From Modestobacter sp. Leaf380 (GTDB taxonomy: Bacteria > Actinomycetota > Actinomycetes > Mycobacteriales > Geodermatophilaceae), in NCBI RefSeq assembly GCF_001424485.1, contig NZ_LMQC01000001.1, forward strand, positions 563,755 through 627,754: a stretch of DNA of 64,000 nt. The letters run 5' to 3'. Positions 27,559 to 38,232 of the stretch are shown here, in pieces. The position numbers and the translations under genes were made by a program. The notes below the pieces were generated by a model. The model made no database searches, was not told the origin of the DNA, and was given only the letters and a program-made list of their open reading frames with translations. How positions within the stretch are numbered: position 1 is the first letter of the stretch; each line of letters starts with the position of its first letter.

Positions 27559-28738
27559 CCCGGAGCAGCTGGTCCTCGCCGTCGCCGTTGTCGGTGGTCA
27601 GGTACAGCGCGCCGTCGGCGCCCAGCTGCGGGCTGCGCACCCGGCCGTAGGTGCCCTCGAGCTCGGGGACGCGGAACTGCTCGACCAGCGAGCCGTCCTC
27701 GCCCAGCCGCAGGGCCAGCACGCCGGTGTCCTTCTGCACGCCCAGCAGCAGCAGCCCGTCGTAGGCGCCCCACTCCTCGCCGTCGAGGAAGGTGATGCCC
27801 GAGACCGCGATCGTGGGGTCCCCGGAGGACCAGACGGCCTCGATCGCGCCGGGGATCTCGGTGTCGGTCATCGGCACCGACTCGTCGTAGTCGCCCGCAC
27901 CGACCGGGTCCCAGCCGTAGTTTCCGCCGTCGGTGGCCAGGTTGACCTCGTCGTCGACCTGGCTGCCCTGCTCGGCGGTGAAGACGGCGCCGGTGCCCGG
28001 CCGGACGGCGAGGCCCTGCACGTTGCGGTGCCCGTAGCCGACGATCGCGTGCGAGGTGGGGTCGGTCAGCTCCAGGAACGGGTTGCCCGCCGAGGGCTGC
28101 CCGGTCTGCGGGTCCACCCGGAGCACCTTGCCGGCCAGCGTGGACAGGTCCTGGGCGTTGGTGCCGACGGCGTTGTCCCCGGTGCCGACCAGCAGCTGTC
28201 CGGCGTCGTCGAAGCGCAGCCGGCAGCCGCCGTGCCGGCCGGAGTCTGCGTTGACCGGGATGCCACCGACCAGCGGGTCGGCGACCCGGGTGGCCGCGGT
28301 CCAGCCCTCGTCCACGGTCCAGGCGGTGACCTCGATGCCGGGCCCGCCGTCGGCGCCGCCGTCGGTGATGCCCGAGCAGGTGTAGAACCGGCGGCTGTCG
28401 TCGAAGGCCGGGTCGAGCACGAGGCCCATCAGACCGGTCTCGCCCTCGGCCCACACGTCGTCGAGGTCGGCGTCGAGCGCACGGGAGGTGCCGTCGGGCA
28501 GGACGACGGTCAGCCGGCCGTCCCGCTCGTCGAGCAGCAGCGTGCCGTCGGGGGCCTGCGCGACGTCCCAGGGGTGGTCCAGGCCGTCCAGGACCGTCTC
28601 CACCTGCAGCGCGGGGGCTCCGGCGGGCGGTTCGGCGGCGGCGTCGGCCGCGTCGGCGGAGTCGGCGGCGCTGCACCCGGCGAGCAGCACCGCACCGGCC
28701 AGCAGAGCGGTCAGTCGAGCGGTACGTGGGTTCCCCAT
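27542..28738 (-). CDS. PQQ-dependent sugar dehydrogenase family lipoprotein (glucose/sorbosone dehydrogenase fold)
   Basis: Exported six-bladed beta-propeller of 398 residues. It has a lipoprotein signal with lipobox LAGC near residue 22, then GLDHPWDVAQAPDGTLLLDE, GETGLMGLVLDPAF, GRHGGCRLRFDDAGQLLVGTG (split) and YGHRNVQGLAVRPGTGAVFTAEQG (split), all Gdh-B/YliI-type motifs. It would sit on the outer face of the membrane and oxidise sugars if PQQ or an analogue is available; no pqq genes are visible here. ATG 28738 follows GGGGGGC; GTG 28747 is an alternative. Confidence 0.88.
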   Translation of the reverse strand: MGNPRTARLTALLAGAVLLAGCSAADSADAADAAAEPPAGAPALQVETVLDGLDHPWDVAQAPDGTLLLDERDGRLTVVLPDGTSRALDADLDDVWAEGETGLMGLVLDPAFDDSRRFYTCSGITDGGADGGPGIEVTAWTVDEGWTAATRVADPLVGGIPVNADSGRHGGCRLRFDDAGQLLVGTGDNAVGTNAQDLSTLAGKVLRVDPQTGQPSAGNPFLELTDPTSHAIVGYGHRNVQGLAVRPGTGAVFTAEQGSQVDDEVNLATDGGNYGWDPVGAGDYDESVPMTDTEIPGAIEAVWSSGDPTIAVSGITFLDGEEWGAYDGLLLLGVQKDTGVLALRLGEDGSLVEQFRVPELEGTYGRVRSPQLGADGALYLTTDNGDGEDQLLRVTPAS

Positions 28739-28820
28739 GCCCCCCACTGTCCCTGCCGTCCGGCCACGCTGCAGGGGCCCGCCGCGGGCCCTCGAGCGGT
28801 GGGGGCGGCGTGACCCTCGT

Positions 28821-29882
28821 TCAGGCGCTGCGGGTGACGACGTACGCGCACAACGCGGACAGCGCCTCGCGGACCTCGCCGTCGGGCACGCTGCCCAGCC
28901 GGGCGCGGGCCCGGTCGGCGTACTGCTCGAGCACCTCGGTGGCGCGGGCCAGCGAGGCCGAGGAACGCAGCAGGGCCAGCGCCTCGGCGTGCTCGGCGTC
29001 GTCGGTGACGGGGCCGGCCACCAGCTCGCGCAGCCGGGCCTCGGCCGGGTCGTCGCCGGCCAGCGCCAGCAGCACCGGCAGGGTGGCGATGCCCTCGCGC
29101 AGGTCCGTGCCCGGGGACTTCCCCGAGGTGCCGGACTCGCTGACGATGTCGATGAGGTCGTCGGAGAGCTGGAAGGCCACCCCGACCTCCTCGGCGTAGG
29201 CGGTGAGGTCGGCCACGACGGCCGGGTCGACGCCGGCGAAGGTGGCCCCGAAGCGGGCCGAGGTGGCGACCAGGGACCCGGTCTTGTCCGCCAGCACCGA
29301 CAGGTGGTGGGCGATCGGGTCCTCGCCGGGTGCCGGGCCGACGGTCTCCCGGATCTGGCCGGTGACCAGCCGCTCGAAGGTGCGGGCCTGCACCCGGACG
29401 GCGTCGGGGCCGAGGTCGGCGAGCAGGTCCGAGGCCCGGGCGAAGAGGAAGTCGCCGGTCAGGATGGCGATGCTGTTGCTCCACCGGCTGTTGGCGCTCG
29501 CCGCGCCCCGGCGGACGGCGGCCTCGTCCATGACGTCGTCGTGGTACAGCGTGGCCAGGTGGGTCAGCTCGCAGACCACCGCGGCGGTGGCGACCTGGGG
29601 GTCCTCGGCGTCGCCCAGGTGGGCGGCCAGCAGGGCCAGCACCGGGCGGAAGCGCTTGCCACCGGCGGTCATCAGGTGCGCGGCTGCCTCGCCGACGAAC
29701 TCGTGCTCGCTGACGACGGCGGCCTGCAGTTCGCTCTCGACGCGGGCCAGGCCCGCCGCGAGGGACTCCCCCAGCTCACCCTCGGGCAGCCAGGCCCCGA
29801 TCGTGGACGCCGGGGTGGCAGACCGGTTCCACAGCTGCGTCTGGCTCCCGCCCCCGGGGGTGGCGGTGCTGGCTCCGGTCAT
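28821..29882 (-). CDS. All-trans polyprenyl diphosphate synthase (menaquinone side chain)
   Basis: Prenyl chain elongation enzyme, 353 residues. Both aspartate-rich motifs are present: LYHDDVMD (first) and QLSDDLIDI (second), with GGKRFRPVLALLAA and the KTGSLVATSARFG segment. It likely makes the tail attached by MenA; the location beside nuo and men genes supports that, and M. tuberculosis has grcC1 beside menJ. The start is ATG 29882, or TTG 29885 directly before it; a TATCTT box lies 9 bases upstream, suggesting a leaderless or near-leaderless message. Confidence 0.92.
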   Translation of the reverse strand: MTGASTATPGGGSQTQLWNRSATPASTIGAWLPEGELGESLAAGLARVESELQAAVVSEHEFVGEAAAHLMTAGGKRFRPVLALLAAHLGDAEDPQVATAAVVCELTHLATLYHDDVMDEAAVRRGAASANSRWSNSIAILTGDFLFARASDLLADLGPDAVRVQARTFERLVTGQIRETVGPAPGEDPIAHHLSVLADKTGSLVATSARFGATFAGVDPAVVADLTAYAEEVGVAFQLSDDLIDIVSESGTSGKSPGTDLREGIATLPVLLALAGDDPAEARLRELVAGPVTDDAEHAEALALLRSSASLARATEVLEQYADRARARLGSVPDGEVREALSALCAYVVTRSA

Positions 29883-29891
29883 CAACGGTCG

Positions 29892-29897
29892 AAGATA
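29892..29897 (-). promoter_or_regulatory. -10 box for the polyprenyl diphosphate synthase gene
   Basis: TATCTT (TANNNT) lies 9 bases before ATG 29882 and 6 bases before TTG 29885. No ribosome binding site is visible, so the transcript is probably leaderless. It allows expression apart from the upstream nuo operon. Confidence 0.5.
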
Positions 29898-29940
29898 GAC
29901 GGCCTGGCTGGACGCCCGGTGGGCGGCTCCACCGGCCCGC

Positions 29941-31488
29941 TCACCCGACCAGCGTCGCGGCGCGGTCGGCCAGGTCCAGCACCGAGCCGGGGACCACCCC
30001 GAGGACCAGGGTGGCGGCCACCGTCACGGCCAGCACGATGGTCGTGGGCAGGCCGGGGACGCCGACCGTGGCCCCGTCGACGGCCGGGTCGGAGAAGTAC
30101 ATGAGCACGATCAGCCGCAGGTAGAAGAACGCGGCGACCGCGCTGGCGACCAGCGCGATGACCGCCAGCGGCCAGGCGCCGACCTCGATGGCGGCCCGGA
30201 AGACCGCGAACTTCCCGGTGAACCCGCTGGTCAGCGGGATGCCGGCCAGGGCCAGCAGCAGGAACGCCATGATCCCCGCGGTCAGCGGGGACCGCGTGGC
30301 CAGGCCGGCCCACTGGGACAGGTGGGTGGCCTCGCCGTCGCCGTCGCGGACCAGGGTGACCACGGCGAACGCGCCCAGCGTGGTGAGCCCGTAGGCCAGC
30401 AGGTAGAACAGCGTCGCCGCCAGGCCCGAGCCGGTCCCCCCGCCCAGGCCGATGACGCCGGTGAGCAGGAACCCGGCGTGCGCGATGGAGGAGTAGGCCA
30501 GCATCCGCTTGACGTCGGTCTGGGTGAGCCCCAGCACCGCGCCGACCAGCATGGAGACGATGGCGATGCCGTAGACGATCGGGCGCCAGGTCCAGTCCGC
30601 CGTGCCGAAGGCGACGTAGAGCAGCCGCAGGATCGCGCCGAAGGCGGCGACCTTGGTGCAGGCGGCCATGAACGCGGTGACCGGGGTGGGGGCGCCCTGG
30701 TAGACGTCCGGCGTCCAGGTGTGGAAGGGCGCGACGGAGGCCTTGAACAGCAGGCCGACGACGAGCAGCCCGAGACCCAGGACCAGCAGCGTGCCGGTGC
30801 CCTCGGTGGTGACGGACTCGCGGATCCCGGAGAGCCGGATGGTGCCGGTGGCTCCGTAGACCAGCGCCAGGCCGTAGAGGAAGAACGCGGAGGCGAAGGC
30901 ACCGAGCAGGAAGTACTTGACCGCCGCCTCCTGGCTCAGCAGCCGGCGCCGGCGGGCCAGTCCGGAGATCAGGTACAGCGGCAGGCTGAGCACCTCGAGG
31001 GCGATGAACATGACCAGCAGGTCGTTCGCGGTGACGAAGAGCATCATCCCGCCGACGGCGAAGACGGCCAGCGGGTAGACCTCGGTCTGCACCCGCTCGC
31101 TGGTGAGCAGCTCGCGGTCGCGCGGGCTGCCGGCGGGGACGGCGGCCGCGGCCACGAAGGAGGACCGGGCCGGGTCCAGCCCGCGCTCGGCGAACAGCAG
31201 GACCGACAGCGCGCCCAGGCCGGCGATGGTGGCCTGCAGGAAGAGCCCGGCGCCGTCGACGGCGAGGGCGCCGGCGGCGGTGACCTCCTCGGTGCCGTCC
31301 ACGGCCAGCAGCAGCGTGGCGAGGAACGCCCCGACGGTGCCGACCAGGGCGAGGGCGACCTGGACGGGGTGCCGGACGGCGCGGGGGGCGAACGCCTCGA
31401 CGAGCACGCCGATCGCGGCCGCCCCGAAGACGAGGAGCAGCGGGGCGAGCGCGGCCAGCGACAGCGACGGCGCCTGGATCGGACCCAT
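29941..31488 (-). CDS. nuoN: NADH-quinone oxidoreductase subunit N
   Basis: Antiporter-like proton-pumping subunit of complex I, 515 residues with many membrane helices. The typical segments ALEVLSLPLYLISGLARR, KYFLLGAFASAFFLYG, FHTWTPDVYQGAPTPVTAF and the Lys-containing helices are present. The ATG overlaps the nuoM stop (ATGA). It is the last gene of the operon; the polyprenyl synthase follows after 58 bases with its own promoter. Confidence 0.97.
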   Translation of the reverse strand: MGPIQAPSLSLAALAPLLLVFGAAAIGVLVEAFAPRAVRHPVQVALALVGTVGAFLATLLLAVDGTEEVTAAGALAVDGAGLFLQATIAGLGALSVLLFAERGLDPARSSFVAAAAVPAGSPRDRELLTSERVQTEVYPLAVFAVGGMMLFVTANDLLVMFIALEVLSLPLYLISGLARRRRLLSQEAAVKYFLLGAFASAFFLYGLALVYGATGTIRLSGIRESVTTEGTGTLLVLGLGLLVVGLLFKASVAPFHTWTPDVYQGAPTPVTAFMAACTKVAAFGAILRLLYVAFGTADWTWRPIVYGIAIVSMLVGAVLGLTQTDVKRMLAYSSIAHAGFLLTGVIGLGGGTGSGLAATLFYLLAYGLTTLGAFAVVTLVRDGDGEATHLSQWAGLATRSPLTAGIMAFLLLALAGIPLTSGFTGKFAVFRAAIEVGAWPLAVIALVASAVAAFFYLRLIVLMYFSDPAVDGATVGVPGLPTTIVLAVTVAATLVLGVVPGSVLDLADRAATLVG

Positions 31489-33047
31489 CAGTCGGCTCCC
31501 TGCTCAGAGGTGGGTTCGGCGGTGACCGGCTCGGTGCCCGCCGGGTCGGAGCCGACGTCGACCATGGTGGCGGCGACGGCGGGGTCGATCAGCGCCAGCA
31601 GCGGCTGCGGGTAGACGCCCAGCCCGATGACCAGCGCGATCAGCGGCGCGACGACGACCAGCTCGCGGCGGCCCAGGTCGCGGAACGCACCCGGCTTCTC
31701 CAGCACCAGGCCGCGAGCCGGGCCGTGCATGGTGCGCTGGACCATCAGCAGCACGTACAGCGCGGCGAGCACGATGCCGACGGTCGCGAGCACGGTGGCG
31801 ACCGGCCAGGTCGGGAACGACCCGATGAGCACCAGGAACTCGGACACGAAGCTGTTGGTGCCCGGCAGCGCGAGGCTGGCCAGGCCCGCCACCAGCAGCA
31901 CCCCGGCGAGCAGCGGGGCCTTCGTGGCGACGCCGCCGTAGTCGCCGATCTGCCGGGACCCGCCGCGGGCGATCAGCATGCCGACGACCAGGAAGAGCAG
32001 CCCGGTCGAGATGCCGTGGTTGACCATGTAGAGCACCGCGCCGGTGCCGCCCTCGGTGGTGAAGGCGAAGACGCCCAGCGCGATGAAGCCGAAGTGCGCG
32101 ATCGACGTGTAGGTGACCAGCCGCTTGAGGTCGGACTGGCCCATCGCCAGCAGCGCGGCGTAGCCGATGCCCAGGACCGCGAGCACCAGCACGTACGGCG
32201 CGAAGTCGCGGGCGGCGTCGGGGAACAGCGGCAGGCAGTACCGGATGAAGCCGAACGTGCCCACCTTGTCCAGCACGCCGACCAGCAGCACGCCGCCGCC
32301 GATCGGGGCCTCGGCACCGGAGTCGGGCAGCCAGGTGTGGAAGGGCACCAGCGGGGCCTTGATGGCGAAGGCGATGAAGAAGCCGAGGAAGAGCAGCTTC
32401 TGCACGCCCGGGTCGATCTCCAGCTGGCGCAGCGCGTCGAAGGCGAACGTGCCCTCGCCGAGCTGGCTGTTGCTCACCACGTACAGCCCGATGACCGAGG
32501 CCAGCATGACCAGCCCGCCGAGCAGGCTGTAGAGGAAGAACTTCACCGCGGCGTACTGCCGGCGGGGTCCGCCGAAGCTGCCGATGATGAAGTACATCGG
32601 GACGAGCATCGCCTCGAAGAAGACGTAGAACAGGAACACGTCGGTGGCCACGAAGACCCCGACCATCATCGCCTCGAGCACCAGCAGCCAGGCGAAGTAG
32701 GCCTTCATCGGCCGCCCGCCGGGCCCGGTGTCCCGCCAGGACGCGACGACGACGACCGGCACCAGCACCCCGATGAGCAGCAGCATCACCAGCGCGATGC
32801 CGTCGACGCCCAGGGCGAAGTCGACGCCGAACGCCGGGATCCAGGAGACCGACGTCGCCAGCTGGAACCGCTCGCCGCCGACGTCGAAGGCGACGGTGGC
32901 CAGCACCGCCAGGACCAGCACGACCAGGCTGACGGCCAGCGCCACGACCTTGGCCTGGGCGTCCCGGCCCCTGGGCAGGGCGGCGACGACGGCGCCACCC
33001 ACCGCGGGCACCGCGATCATCGTGAGCAGCCACGGGAAGTCGCTCAC
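31488..33047 (-). CDS. nuoM: NADH-quinone oxidoreductase subunit M
   Basis: Antiporter-like subunit, 519 residues. It shows FYVFFEAMLVPMYFIIGSFGG, KFFLYSLLGGLVML, FHTWLPDSGAEAPIGG and KRLVTYTSIAHFGFIALG, all characteristic of NuoM. GTG 33047 has GGAG 9 bases upstream. About 25 acidic residues after the last helix (VGSDPAGTEPVTAEPTSEQGAD) form a short cytosolic tail. It lies 52 bases downstream of nuoL. Confidence 0.97.
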   Translation of the reverse strand: MSDFPWLLTMIAVPAVGGAVVAALPRGRDAQAKVVALAVSLVVLVLAVLATVAFDVGGERFQLATSVSWIPAFGVDFALGVDGIALVMLLLIGVLVPVVVVASWRDTGPGGRPMKAYFAWLLVLEAMMVGVFVATDVFLFYVFFEAMLVPMYFIIGSFGGPRRQYAAVKFFLYSLLGGLVMLASVIGLYVVSNSQLGEGTFAFDALRQLEIDPGVQKLLFLGFFIAFAIKAPLVPFHTWLPDSGAEAPIGGGVLLVGVLDKVGTFGFIRYCLPLFPDAARDFAPYVLVLAVLGIGYAALLAMGQSDLKRLVTYTSIAHFGFIALGVFAFTTEGGTGAVLYMVNHGISTGLLFLVVGMLIARGGSRQIGDYGGVATKAPLLAGVLLVAGLASLALPGTNSFVSEFLVLIGSFPTWPVATVLATVGIVLAALYVLLMVQRTMHGPARGLVLEKPGAFRDLGRRELVVVAPLIALVIGLGVYPQPLLALIDPAVAATMVDVGSDPAGTEPVTAEPTSEQGAD

Positions 33048-33099
33048 GGGGTGTGCTCCCTGGGTCCGGAGGAGGTGTGGGCGGGCACGGGGACGGGCC

Positions 33100-35004
33100 T
33101 CACGAGGCCACCGCCAGCAGGGCGGCGGCGACGAGCACGGCGCCGCCGAGCATGCCCAGGGCGTAGGAGCGGACGAAGCCGGTCTGGGTGCGGCCCAGCC
33201 GGGACGAGGACCCGCCGAGGCCGGCGCCGATGCCGTTGACCAGGCCGTCGACGCCGCGGTTGTCGACGTAGACCAGGGCCCGGGTGAGCCACATCCCCGG
33301 CCGCATGAAGACCGTCTCGTTGACGGTGTCGGCGTAGAGGGCGTTGCGGGCCGCGCGCACCGGCAGCGACACGCGCTCGGGCGCGACGACGGGCACCTCT
33401 CGGCGGCCGACGAACAGCCAGGCCACCAGCACCCCGACCGCGACGACGAGGGTCACCAGCACGCTGACCGCCAGCGGCGGGACCACGTGCGCGGTCGCCT
33501 CCTCCGGCGCCCCGAACACCGGGGCCAGCCAGTCGGCGAGCGGGAACACCTCGACCAGCAGGAAGCCCGCGGCCACCGACCCGACGGCCAGCACCACCAT
33601 CGGCGCCGTCATCACCGCGGGCGACTCGTGCGGGTGCACGCCGTCCTCCCAGCGGGGGCGGCCGGCGAACGTCATCAGCATCAGCCGGGTCATGTAGAAC
33701 GCGGTCAGCCCGGCCCCCAGCACGGCGACCCCGCCCAGCAGGTACCCGGACACCCCGCCCCGGTCGAAGGCGGCCTCGATGATCGCGTCCTTGGTCCAGT
33801 AGCCGGACAGGAACGGGAAGCCGATCAGGGCGAGGTAGCCCAGCCCGAAGGTGACGAACGTGGTCTTCATCCGCCCGGCCAGTCCGCCGAAGCGGCGCAT
33901 GTCGGTCTGGTCGCCCATGCCGTGCATGACCGATCCCGCGCCCAGGAACAGCCCGGCCTTGAAGAAGCCGTGGGTGAGCAGGTGCGCGATGGCGGCCACG
34001 TAGCCGACCGGGCCCAGCCCGACGGCCAGGAACATGTAGCCGATCTGGCTGACCGTGGACCAGGCCAGCACCTTCTTGATGTCGTCGAAGGCGCAGCCCG
34101 CGACCGCGCCGATCAGGATCGTGATCGCACCGACCACCAGCACGACGGTGCGGGCGGTGGGGCTGGCGTCGAAGACCGGGGCACTGCGGGCGATCAGGTA
34201 GACCCCGGCGGTGACCATGGTGGCCGCGTGGATGAGCGCCGAGACCGGGGTCGGGCCCTCCATGGCGTCGGGCAGCCAGGCCTGCAGCGGGAACTGCCCG
34301 GACTTGCCGCACGCGCCCAGCAGGAGCAGCAGGCCCAGCGCGGTGACCGTGCCGCCGGCCAGCAGGCCGACCGAGCCGAGGACACCCGCGTAGGACGTCG
34401 TCCCCAACTGCACGAACATCACGAAGACCGCCAGGGCCAGGCCGACGTCCCCGACCCGGTTCATGACGAACGCCTTCTTGGCGGCGGTGGCCGCGGCCGG
34501 GCGCTGGTACCAGAACGCGATCAGCAGGTAGGAGGCGAGACCGACGCCCTCCCAGCCGACGTAGAGCGCCACGAAGCTGTCGCCCAGGACCAGCAGCAGC
34601 ATCGCGGCGACGAAGAGGTTCAGGTAGGCGAAGAACCGGCGGCGGGCCGGGTCGTGAGCCATGTAGCCGACCGAGTACACGTGGATGAGCGCGCCGACCC
34701 CGGTGATCAGCAGCACGAAGACCGCCGACAGCGGGTCGTAGAGCAGCCCCGCGGTCACGTCCAGCTGCCCGGTGGAGATGAAGGTGAACAGCTCCACGCC
34801 GACGCTCTTCGTGGTGAGCCCGGACAGCTGCACGGTGCTCGCGACAGCGAGGACGAACGCGGCGACGACGGTGCCGATGGCCAGCAGGTGGCCCCACCGG
34901 TCGGTGCGCTTCCCGCCCAGCAGCAGCACGGCCGCGCCGGCCAGCGGCAGCGCGATCAGCAGCCAGGACGCAGCGAGCAGGCCCGTCGCGGGCACGGTTT
35001 CCAC
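33100..35004 (-). CDS. nuoL: NADH-quinone oxidoreductase subunit L
   Basis: The distal antiporter-like subunit with the long lateral helix, 634 residues. It has [40 protein letters not shown] (split), [20 protein letters not shown] and [23 protein letters not shown] 35004 starts [18 protein letters not shown] lies 8-11 bases upstream. It follows nuoK after 13 bases. The C-terminal helices (residues about 490-634) match the length expected for the piston helix plus anchor. Confidence 0.97.
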   Translation of the reverse strand: METVPATGLLAASWLLIALPLAGAAVLLLGGKRTDRWGHLLAIGTVVAAFVLAVASTVQLSGLTTKSVGVELFTFISTGQLDVTAGLLYDPLSAVFVLLITGVGALIHVYSVGYMAHDPARRRFFAYLNLFVAAMLLLVLGDSFVALYVGWEGVGLASYLLIAFWYQRPAAATAAKKAFVMNRVGDVGLALAVFVMFVQLGTTSYAGVLGSVGLLAGGTVTALGLLLLLGACGKSGQFPLQAWLPDAMEGPTPVSALIHAATMVTAGVYLIARSAPVFDASPTARTVVLVVGAITILIGAVAGCAFDDIKKVLAWSTVSQIGYMFLAVGLGPVGYVAAIAHLLTHGFFKAGLFLGAGSVMHGMGDQTDMRRFGGLAGRMKTTFVTFGLGYLALIGFPFLSGYWTKDAIIEAAFDRGGVSGYLLGGVAVLGAGLTAFYMTRLMLMTFAGRPRWEDGVHPHESPAVMTAPMVVLAVGSVAAGFLLVEVFPLADWLAPVFGAPEEATAHVVPPLAVSVLVTLVVAVGVLVAWLFVGRREVPVVAPERVSLPVRAARNALYADTVNETVFMRPGMWLTRALVYVDNRGVDGLVNGIGAGLGGSSSRLGRTQTGFVRSYALGMLGGAVLVAAALLAVAS

Positions 35005-35017
35005 GAGTCTGCTCCGC

Positions 35018-35317
35018 TCAGTACTTCAGCAGGTTGGCGTCGTCGACCGACGCCGATCGGCGGGTGCGGTAGATCGACATGATGATCGCGAGACCGACCA
35101 CGACCTCGGCCGCGGCGACGACCATCACGAAGAACGCGATGACCTGCCCGTCGAGGGTGCCGGTGGCCCGGGCGAAGGTGACCAGCGTCAGGTTCACCGA
35201 GTTGAGCATCAGCTCGATGCACATGAAGACCACGATGGCGTTGCGTCGCACCAGCACGCCGACCGCGCCGATGGTGAACAGCACCGCGGCCAGCACCAGG
35301 TAGTTCGTCAGGCTCAT
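35018..35317 (-). CDS. nuoK: NADH-quinone oxidoreductase subunit K
   Basis: Small three-helix proton-channel subunit, 99 residues. It starts [20 protein letters not shown] at ATG 35317, which overlaps the nuoJ stop (ATGA). The conserved [11 protein letters not shown] contains the essential membrane Glu, and [11 protein letters not shown] has the second Glu. The upstream extension of the open frame is not real. Confidence 0.97.
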   Translation of the reverse strand: MSLTNYLVLAAVLFTIGAVGVLVRRNAIVVFMCIELMLNSVNLTLVTFARATGTLDGQVIAFFVMVVAAAEVVVGLAIIMSIYRTRRSASVDDANLLKY

Positions 35318-36171
35318 CGGAGCTCTCCCCCGGTCCCGCGGGTGGTCCCCAGCGCGCCGTCGGGGCCATCGCCCCGCCCTGCCCCCGGACCCCACCCGCC
35401 ACCGCTGTGGCCGCCCGGCGGCAGCTCGTCGACCACCTGGGGCTCGACCCCGGTGGCGAAGCTGGCCTCGGACGGGCTGCCGTCGGGCAGCCGGCCGGGG
35501 GCGGCGATCGAGTTGGCCCGGGCGTAGATGCCGGGGCCGGGCAGGGTCTGCGGGTGCTCGGAGGTGAGGAACCGGGCGCGGGACAGCTCCTTCTGGGTCT
35601 GCCGGCTGCCGGGTTCGCGCTCGATGTGCGCCAGCACCATCGCCCCGACCGCGGCGGTGATCAGCAGCGCGCTGGTGACCTCGAAGGCCGGCAGGTAGCG
35701 GGTGAACAGCAGCCGGGCGATCGCCTCGATGTTGCCGTCTGCCGCTCCCCCGGCGCCGCCCTGCACGGCCTCCAGGCCCGCGACCGGGAGGTCCTGGGTC
35801 GCCCGGGCGATGCCGGCCCCGACCAGGCCGGCGAAGCCGACGCCCAGCACGGTGGCCGCGACCCGCTGGCCCCGCAGGGTCTCCACCACGGAGTCCGAGG
35901 AGTCCCGGCCGACCAGCATCAGCACGAAGAGGAACAGGATCATGATCGCGCCGGTGTAGACGATGATCTGCACCGCGCCGAGGAACGGTGCCTCCTGGAC
36001 GACGTAGAAGACGCCGAGTGCCAGCATCGTGTTGACCAGGAACAGCGCCGAGTGCACGGCGTTGCGGGCGAAGACCATGCCCAGCGCCCCGGCCAGCGCG
36101 ATCGGGCCCAGCACCCAGAACGTGACGGCCTCGCCGGTGCCGATCTCGACGGCGGCCAGCACGTCGGTCAC
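35314..36171 (-). CDS. nuoJ: NADH-quinone oxidoreductase subunit J with C-terminal tail
   Basis: Membrane subunit next to NuoK/NuoA, 285 residues from GTG 36171, which overlaps the nuoI stop. Motifs: [39 protein letters not shown], then a helix [16 protein letters not shown]. About 90 residues after the last helix are Gly/Pro/Ser-rich with no helix ([17 protein letters not shown] and similar), so the protein is longer than E. coli NuoJ (184). The tail is presumably cytosolic and disordered. Confidence 0.95.
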   Translation of the reverse strand: MTDVLAAVEIGTGEAVTFWVLGPIALAGALGMVFARNAVHSALFLVNTMLALGVFYVVQEAPFLGAVQIIVYTGAIMILFLFVLMLVGRDSSDSVVETLRGQRVAATVLGVGFAGLVGAGIARATQDLPVAGLEAVQGGAGGAADGNIEAIARLLFTRYLPAFEVTSALLITAAVGAMVLAHIEREPGSRQTQKELSRARFLTSEHPQTLPGPGIYARANSIAAPGRLPDGSPSEASFATGVEPQVVDELPPGGHSGGGWGPGAGRGDGPDGALGTTRGTGGELR

Positions 36172-36761
36172 GAGCCCGCCCCCGGCACCCGCAGGTAGTA
36201 GTCCTTCTCGTCGTCCCCCAGGCGCATCGGGTGCGGGGGCTGCTCCATGCCGGGCAGCAGCGGGGCCATCAGCTGCTCCTTGGTGTAGATCAGCGACGCG
36301 CGGTCGTCGTCGGCCAGCTCGAAGTCGTTGCTCATCGTCAGGGAGCGGGTGGGGCAGGCCTCGATGCACAGCCCGCAGAAGATGCAGCGCAGGTAGTTGA
36401 TCTGGTAGACCGCGCCGTACCGCTCCCCCGGGGAGAACCGCTGCTCCTCGGTGTTGGTGCCGCCCTCGACGTAGATGGCGTCGGCCGGGCAGGCCCAGGC
36501 GCAGAGCTCGCAGCCCACGCACTTCTCCAGGCCGTCCGGGTGCCGGTTGAGCACGTGCCGGCCGTGGTAGCGCGGCTTGGTGACCTTGGGGGTCTCCGGG
36601 TACTGCTCGGTGGTCACCTTCGTGAACATCGTGGCGAAGGTGACGCCGAAGCCCTGGGCCGGTGCCGGCAGCCAGCTGGTCCGCTTGGCCGGCGCGGACG
36701 CCGTCCCCCCGGACTGCTCGACCTCACCGCCGGAGCGCCGGGCGGGGGTCTGCTCAGGCAT
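36168..36761 (-). CDS. nuoI: NADH-quinone oxidoreductase subunit I (2x [4Fe-4S])
   Basis: Ferredoxin-like subunit carrying clusters N6a and N6b; 197 residues. [16 protein letters not shown] and [16 protein letters not shown] are two full CxxCxxCxxxCP motifs. The first 30 residues are a polar extension ([19 protein letters not shown]). ATG 36761 lies within the end of nuoH (8-base overlap) with GGAGGAACC upstream. It sits on the peripheral arm above NuoH. Confidence 0.97.
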   Translation of the reverse strand: MPEQTPARRSGGEVEQSGGTASAPAKRTSWLPAPAQGFGVTFATMFTKVTTEQYPETPKVTKPRYHGRHVLNRHPDGLEKCVGCELCAWACPADAIYVEGGTNTEEQRFSPGERYGAVYQINYLRCIFCGLCIEACPTRSLTMSNDFELADDDRASLIYTKEQLMAPLLPGMEQPPHPMRLGDDEKDYYLRVPGAGS

Positions 36762-38232
36762 CGGGTTCCTCCGTGGCGGGGGTCGGGCGGGAACGGCGGC
36801 CGGTGCTGACGACGGACCCGGCGGCGACCGGTTCGCCGTCGCCCAGGCGGGGCGAGGGCGGGACGACGAGGTCCATCGGCGGGATGGGGAACCCGCCCTC
36901 GGCGCGGGCCGGGCCGGAGCGCTGCGCGGGCCGGCGGCGGGCCCCCGCGGTGCGCACCGGGGGCAGCACCTCGGGCTCGGTCGGGTTGATCGACCCGGCC
37001 GCGGCGTTGAGCGCGGCGATCCGGGTGTCCCGGTTGGCCCGCCGGGAGGCCACCAGCAGCACCCCGAGCACGACCGCCGCGATCGGGACGCCGACGTAGA
37101 GCGCGACCTCGCCGCTGGACAGGTCGTACTCCCGGGAGACGGTGCGCATGGTGGCCACCGCGAGGATCCACACCAGCGCGGTGGGGACCAGCACCTTCCA
37201 GCCGAAGCGCATGAACTGGTCGTAGCGCAGCCGGGGCAGGGTGCCGCGCAGCCAGATGAAGACGAACAGCGCGGCGACGACCTTGCCGGCGAACCACAGC
37301 AGCGGCCACCAACCGGTGTTCGCGCCGTCCCAGACCGAGATCGGCCAGGGCGCCCGCCAGCCGCCCAGGAACAGCGTCGCGGCCAGCGCGGAGACGGTGA
37401 CCATGTTGACGTACTCGGCGAGGAAGAAGAGCGCGAACTTCAGCGAGGAGTACTCGGTGTGGAACCCGCCGACCAGCTCGGACTCGGCCTCGGGCAGGTC
37501 GAAGGGCGCCCGGTTGGTCTCCCCGACGACGGCGATGACGTAGATGACGAAGGACACCGGCAGCAGGACGGCGTACCAGGACGGGCCCTGGAAGGTGAGC
37601 CCGAAGAAGTCCAGCTCGTTGCCCCCGGCCTGGGCCGCGACGATCTCGGAGGTGCTCATCGTGCCGGCGTAGAGGAACACCGCGACGATGGAGAGCCCCA
37701 TGGCGATCTCGTAGCTGACCATCTGGGCAGCGCTGCGCAGGCCGCCCAGCAGCGGGTACGTCGACCCCGACGCCCAGCCGCCGAGCACGATCCCGTAGAC
37801 GCCCATCGCCGAGCAGGCCAGCACGATGAGCACCCCGATCGGGGCGTCGATGAGCTGCAGCGGCGTCTGCTGGCCGAAGATCGACACCTCGGGGCCCAGC
37901 GGGATGACCGAGAAGGCCAGGAACGCCGGGATCGTGGCGACGACCGGGGCGATGAAGTAGACCGGCTTGTCCGCCATCGCCGGCATGACGTCCTCCTTGA
38001 ACGCCAGCTTCAGCCCGTCGGCCAGGCTCTGCAGGTAGCCGCGCGGGCCGACCCGGTTGGGCCCCGAGCGCTGCTGCATCCGGGCGACGACCTTGCGCTC
38101 GAAGACGATCGCGAACAGCGTCATGACCACCAGCACGCCGAAGACGCCGACGACCTTGATGACGACGATCCACCAGACGTCGGTGCCGAAGTCCTCCAGC
38201 GTGGGCTGGTCGGTGGCGGCCAGGACGCTCAC
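36754..38232 (-). CDS. nuoH: NADH-quinone oxidoreductase subunit H with long C-terminal extension
   Basis: Quinone-site membrane subunit. Motifs: [41 protein letters not shown] (split) and [18 protein letters not shown]. The GTG start at 38232 overlaps the nuoG stop. At 492 residues it exceeds the usual 320-340: roughly 100 residues after the last helix are Arg/Pro/Gly-rich ([18 protein letters not shown]..., PATEEPDA at the end). Such tails occur in other actinobacterial NuoH but this one is long. Confidence 0.96.
   Translation of the reverse strand: MSVLAATDQPTLEDFGTDVWWIVVIKVVGVFGVLVVMTLFAIVFERKVVARMQQRSGPNRVGPRGYLQSLADGLKLAFKEDVMPAMADKPVYFIAPVVATIPAFLAFSVIPLGPEVSIFGQQTPLQLIDAPIGVLIVLACSAMGVYGIVLGGWASGSTYPLLGGLRSAAQMVSYEIAMGLSIVAVFLYAGTMSTSEIVAAQAGGNELDFFGLTFQGPSWYAVLLPVSFVIYVIAVVGETNRAPFDLPEAESELVGGFHTEYSSLKFALFFLAEYVNMVTVSALAATLFLGGWRAPWPISVWDGANTGWWPLLWFAGKVVAALFVFIWLRGTLPRLRYDQFMRFGWKVLVPTALVWILAVATMRTVSREYDLSSGEVALYVGVPIAAVVLGVLLVASRRANRDTRIAALNAAAGSINPTEPEVLPPVRTAGARRRPAQRSGPARAEGGFPIPPMDLVVPPSPRLGDGEPVAAGSVVSTGRRSRPTPATEEPDA

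Noticed and set aside
28773-28792. Short GC hairpin between the polyprenyl synthase and sugar dehydrogenase genes
   Set aside because: The stem needs a bulge and is short; it could be a terminator but is not distinguishable from GC background.
32728-35082. A 784-residue plus-strand open frame opposite nuoL/nuoM
   Set aside because: Composition is that of antisense to membrane proteins; all nuo genes fit perfectly on the other strand.
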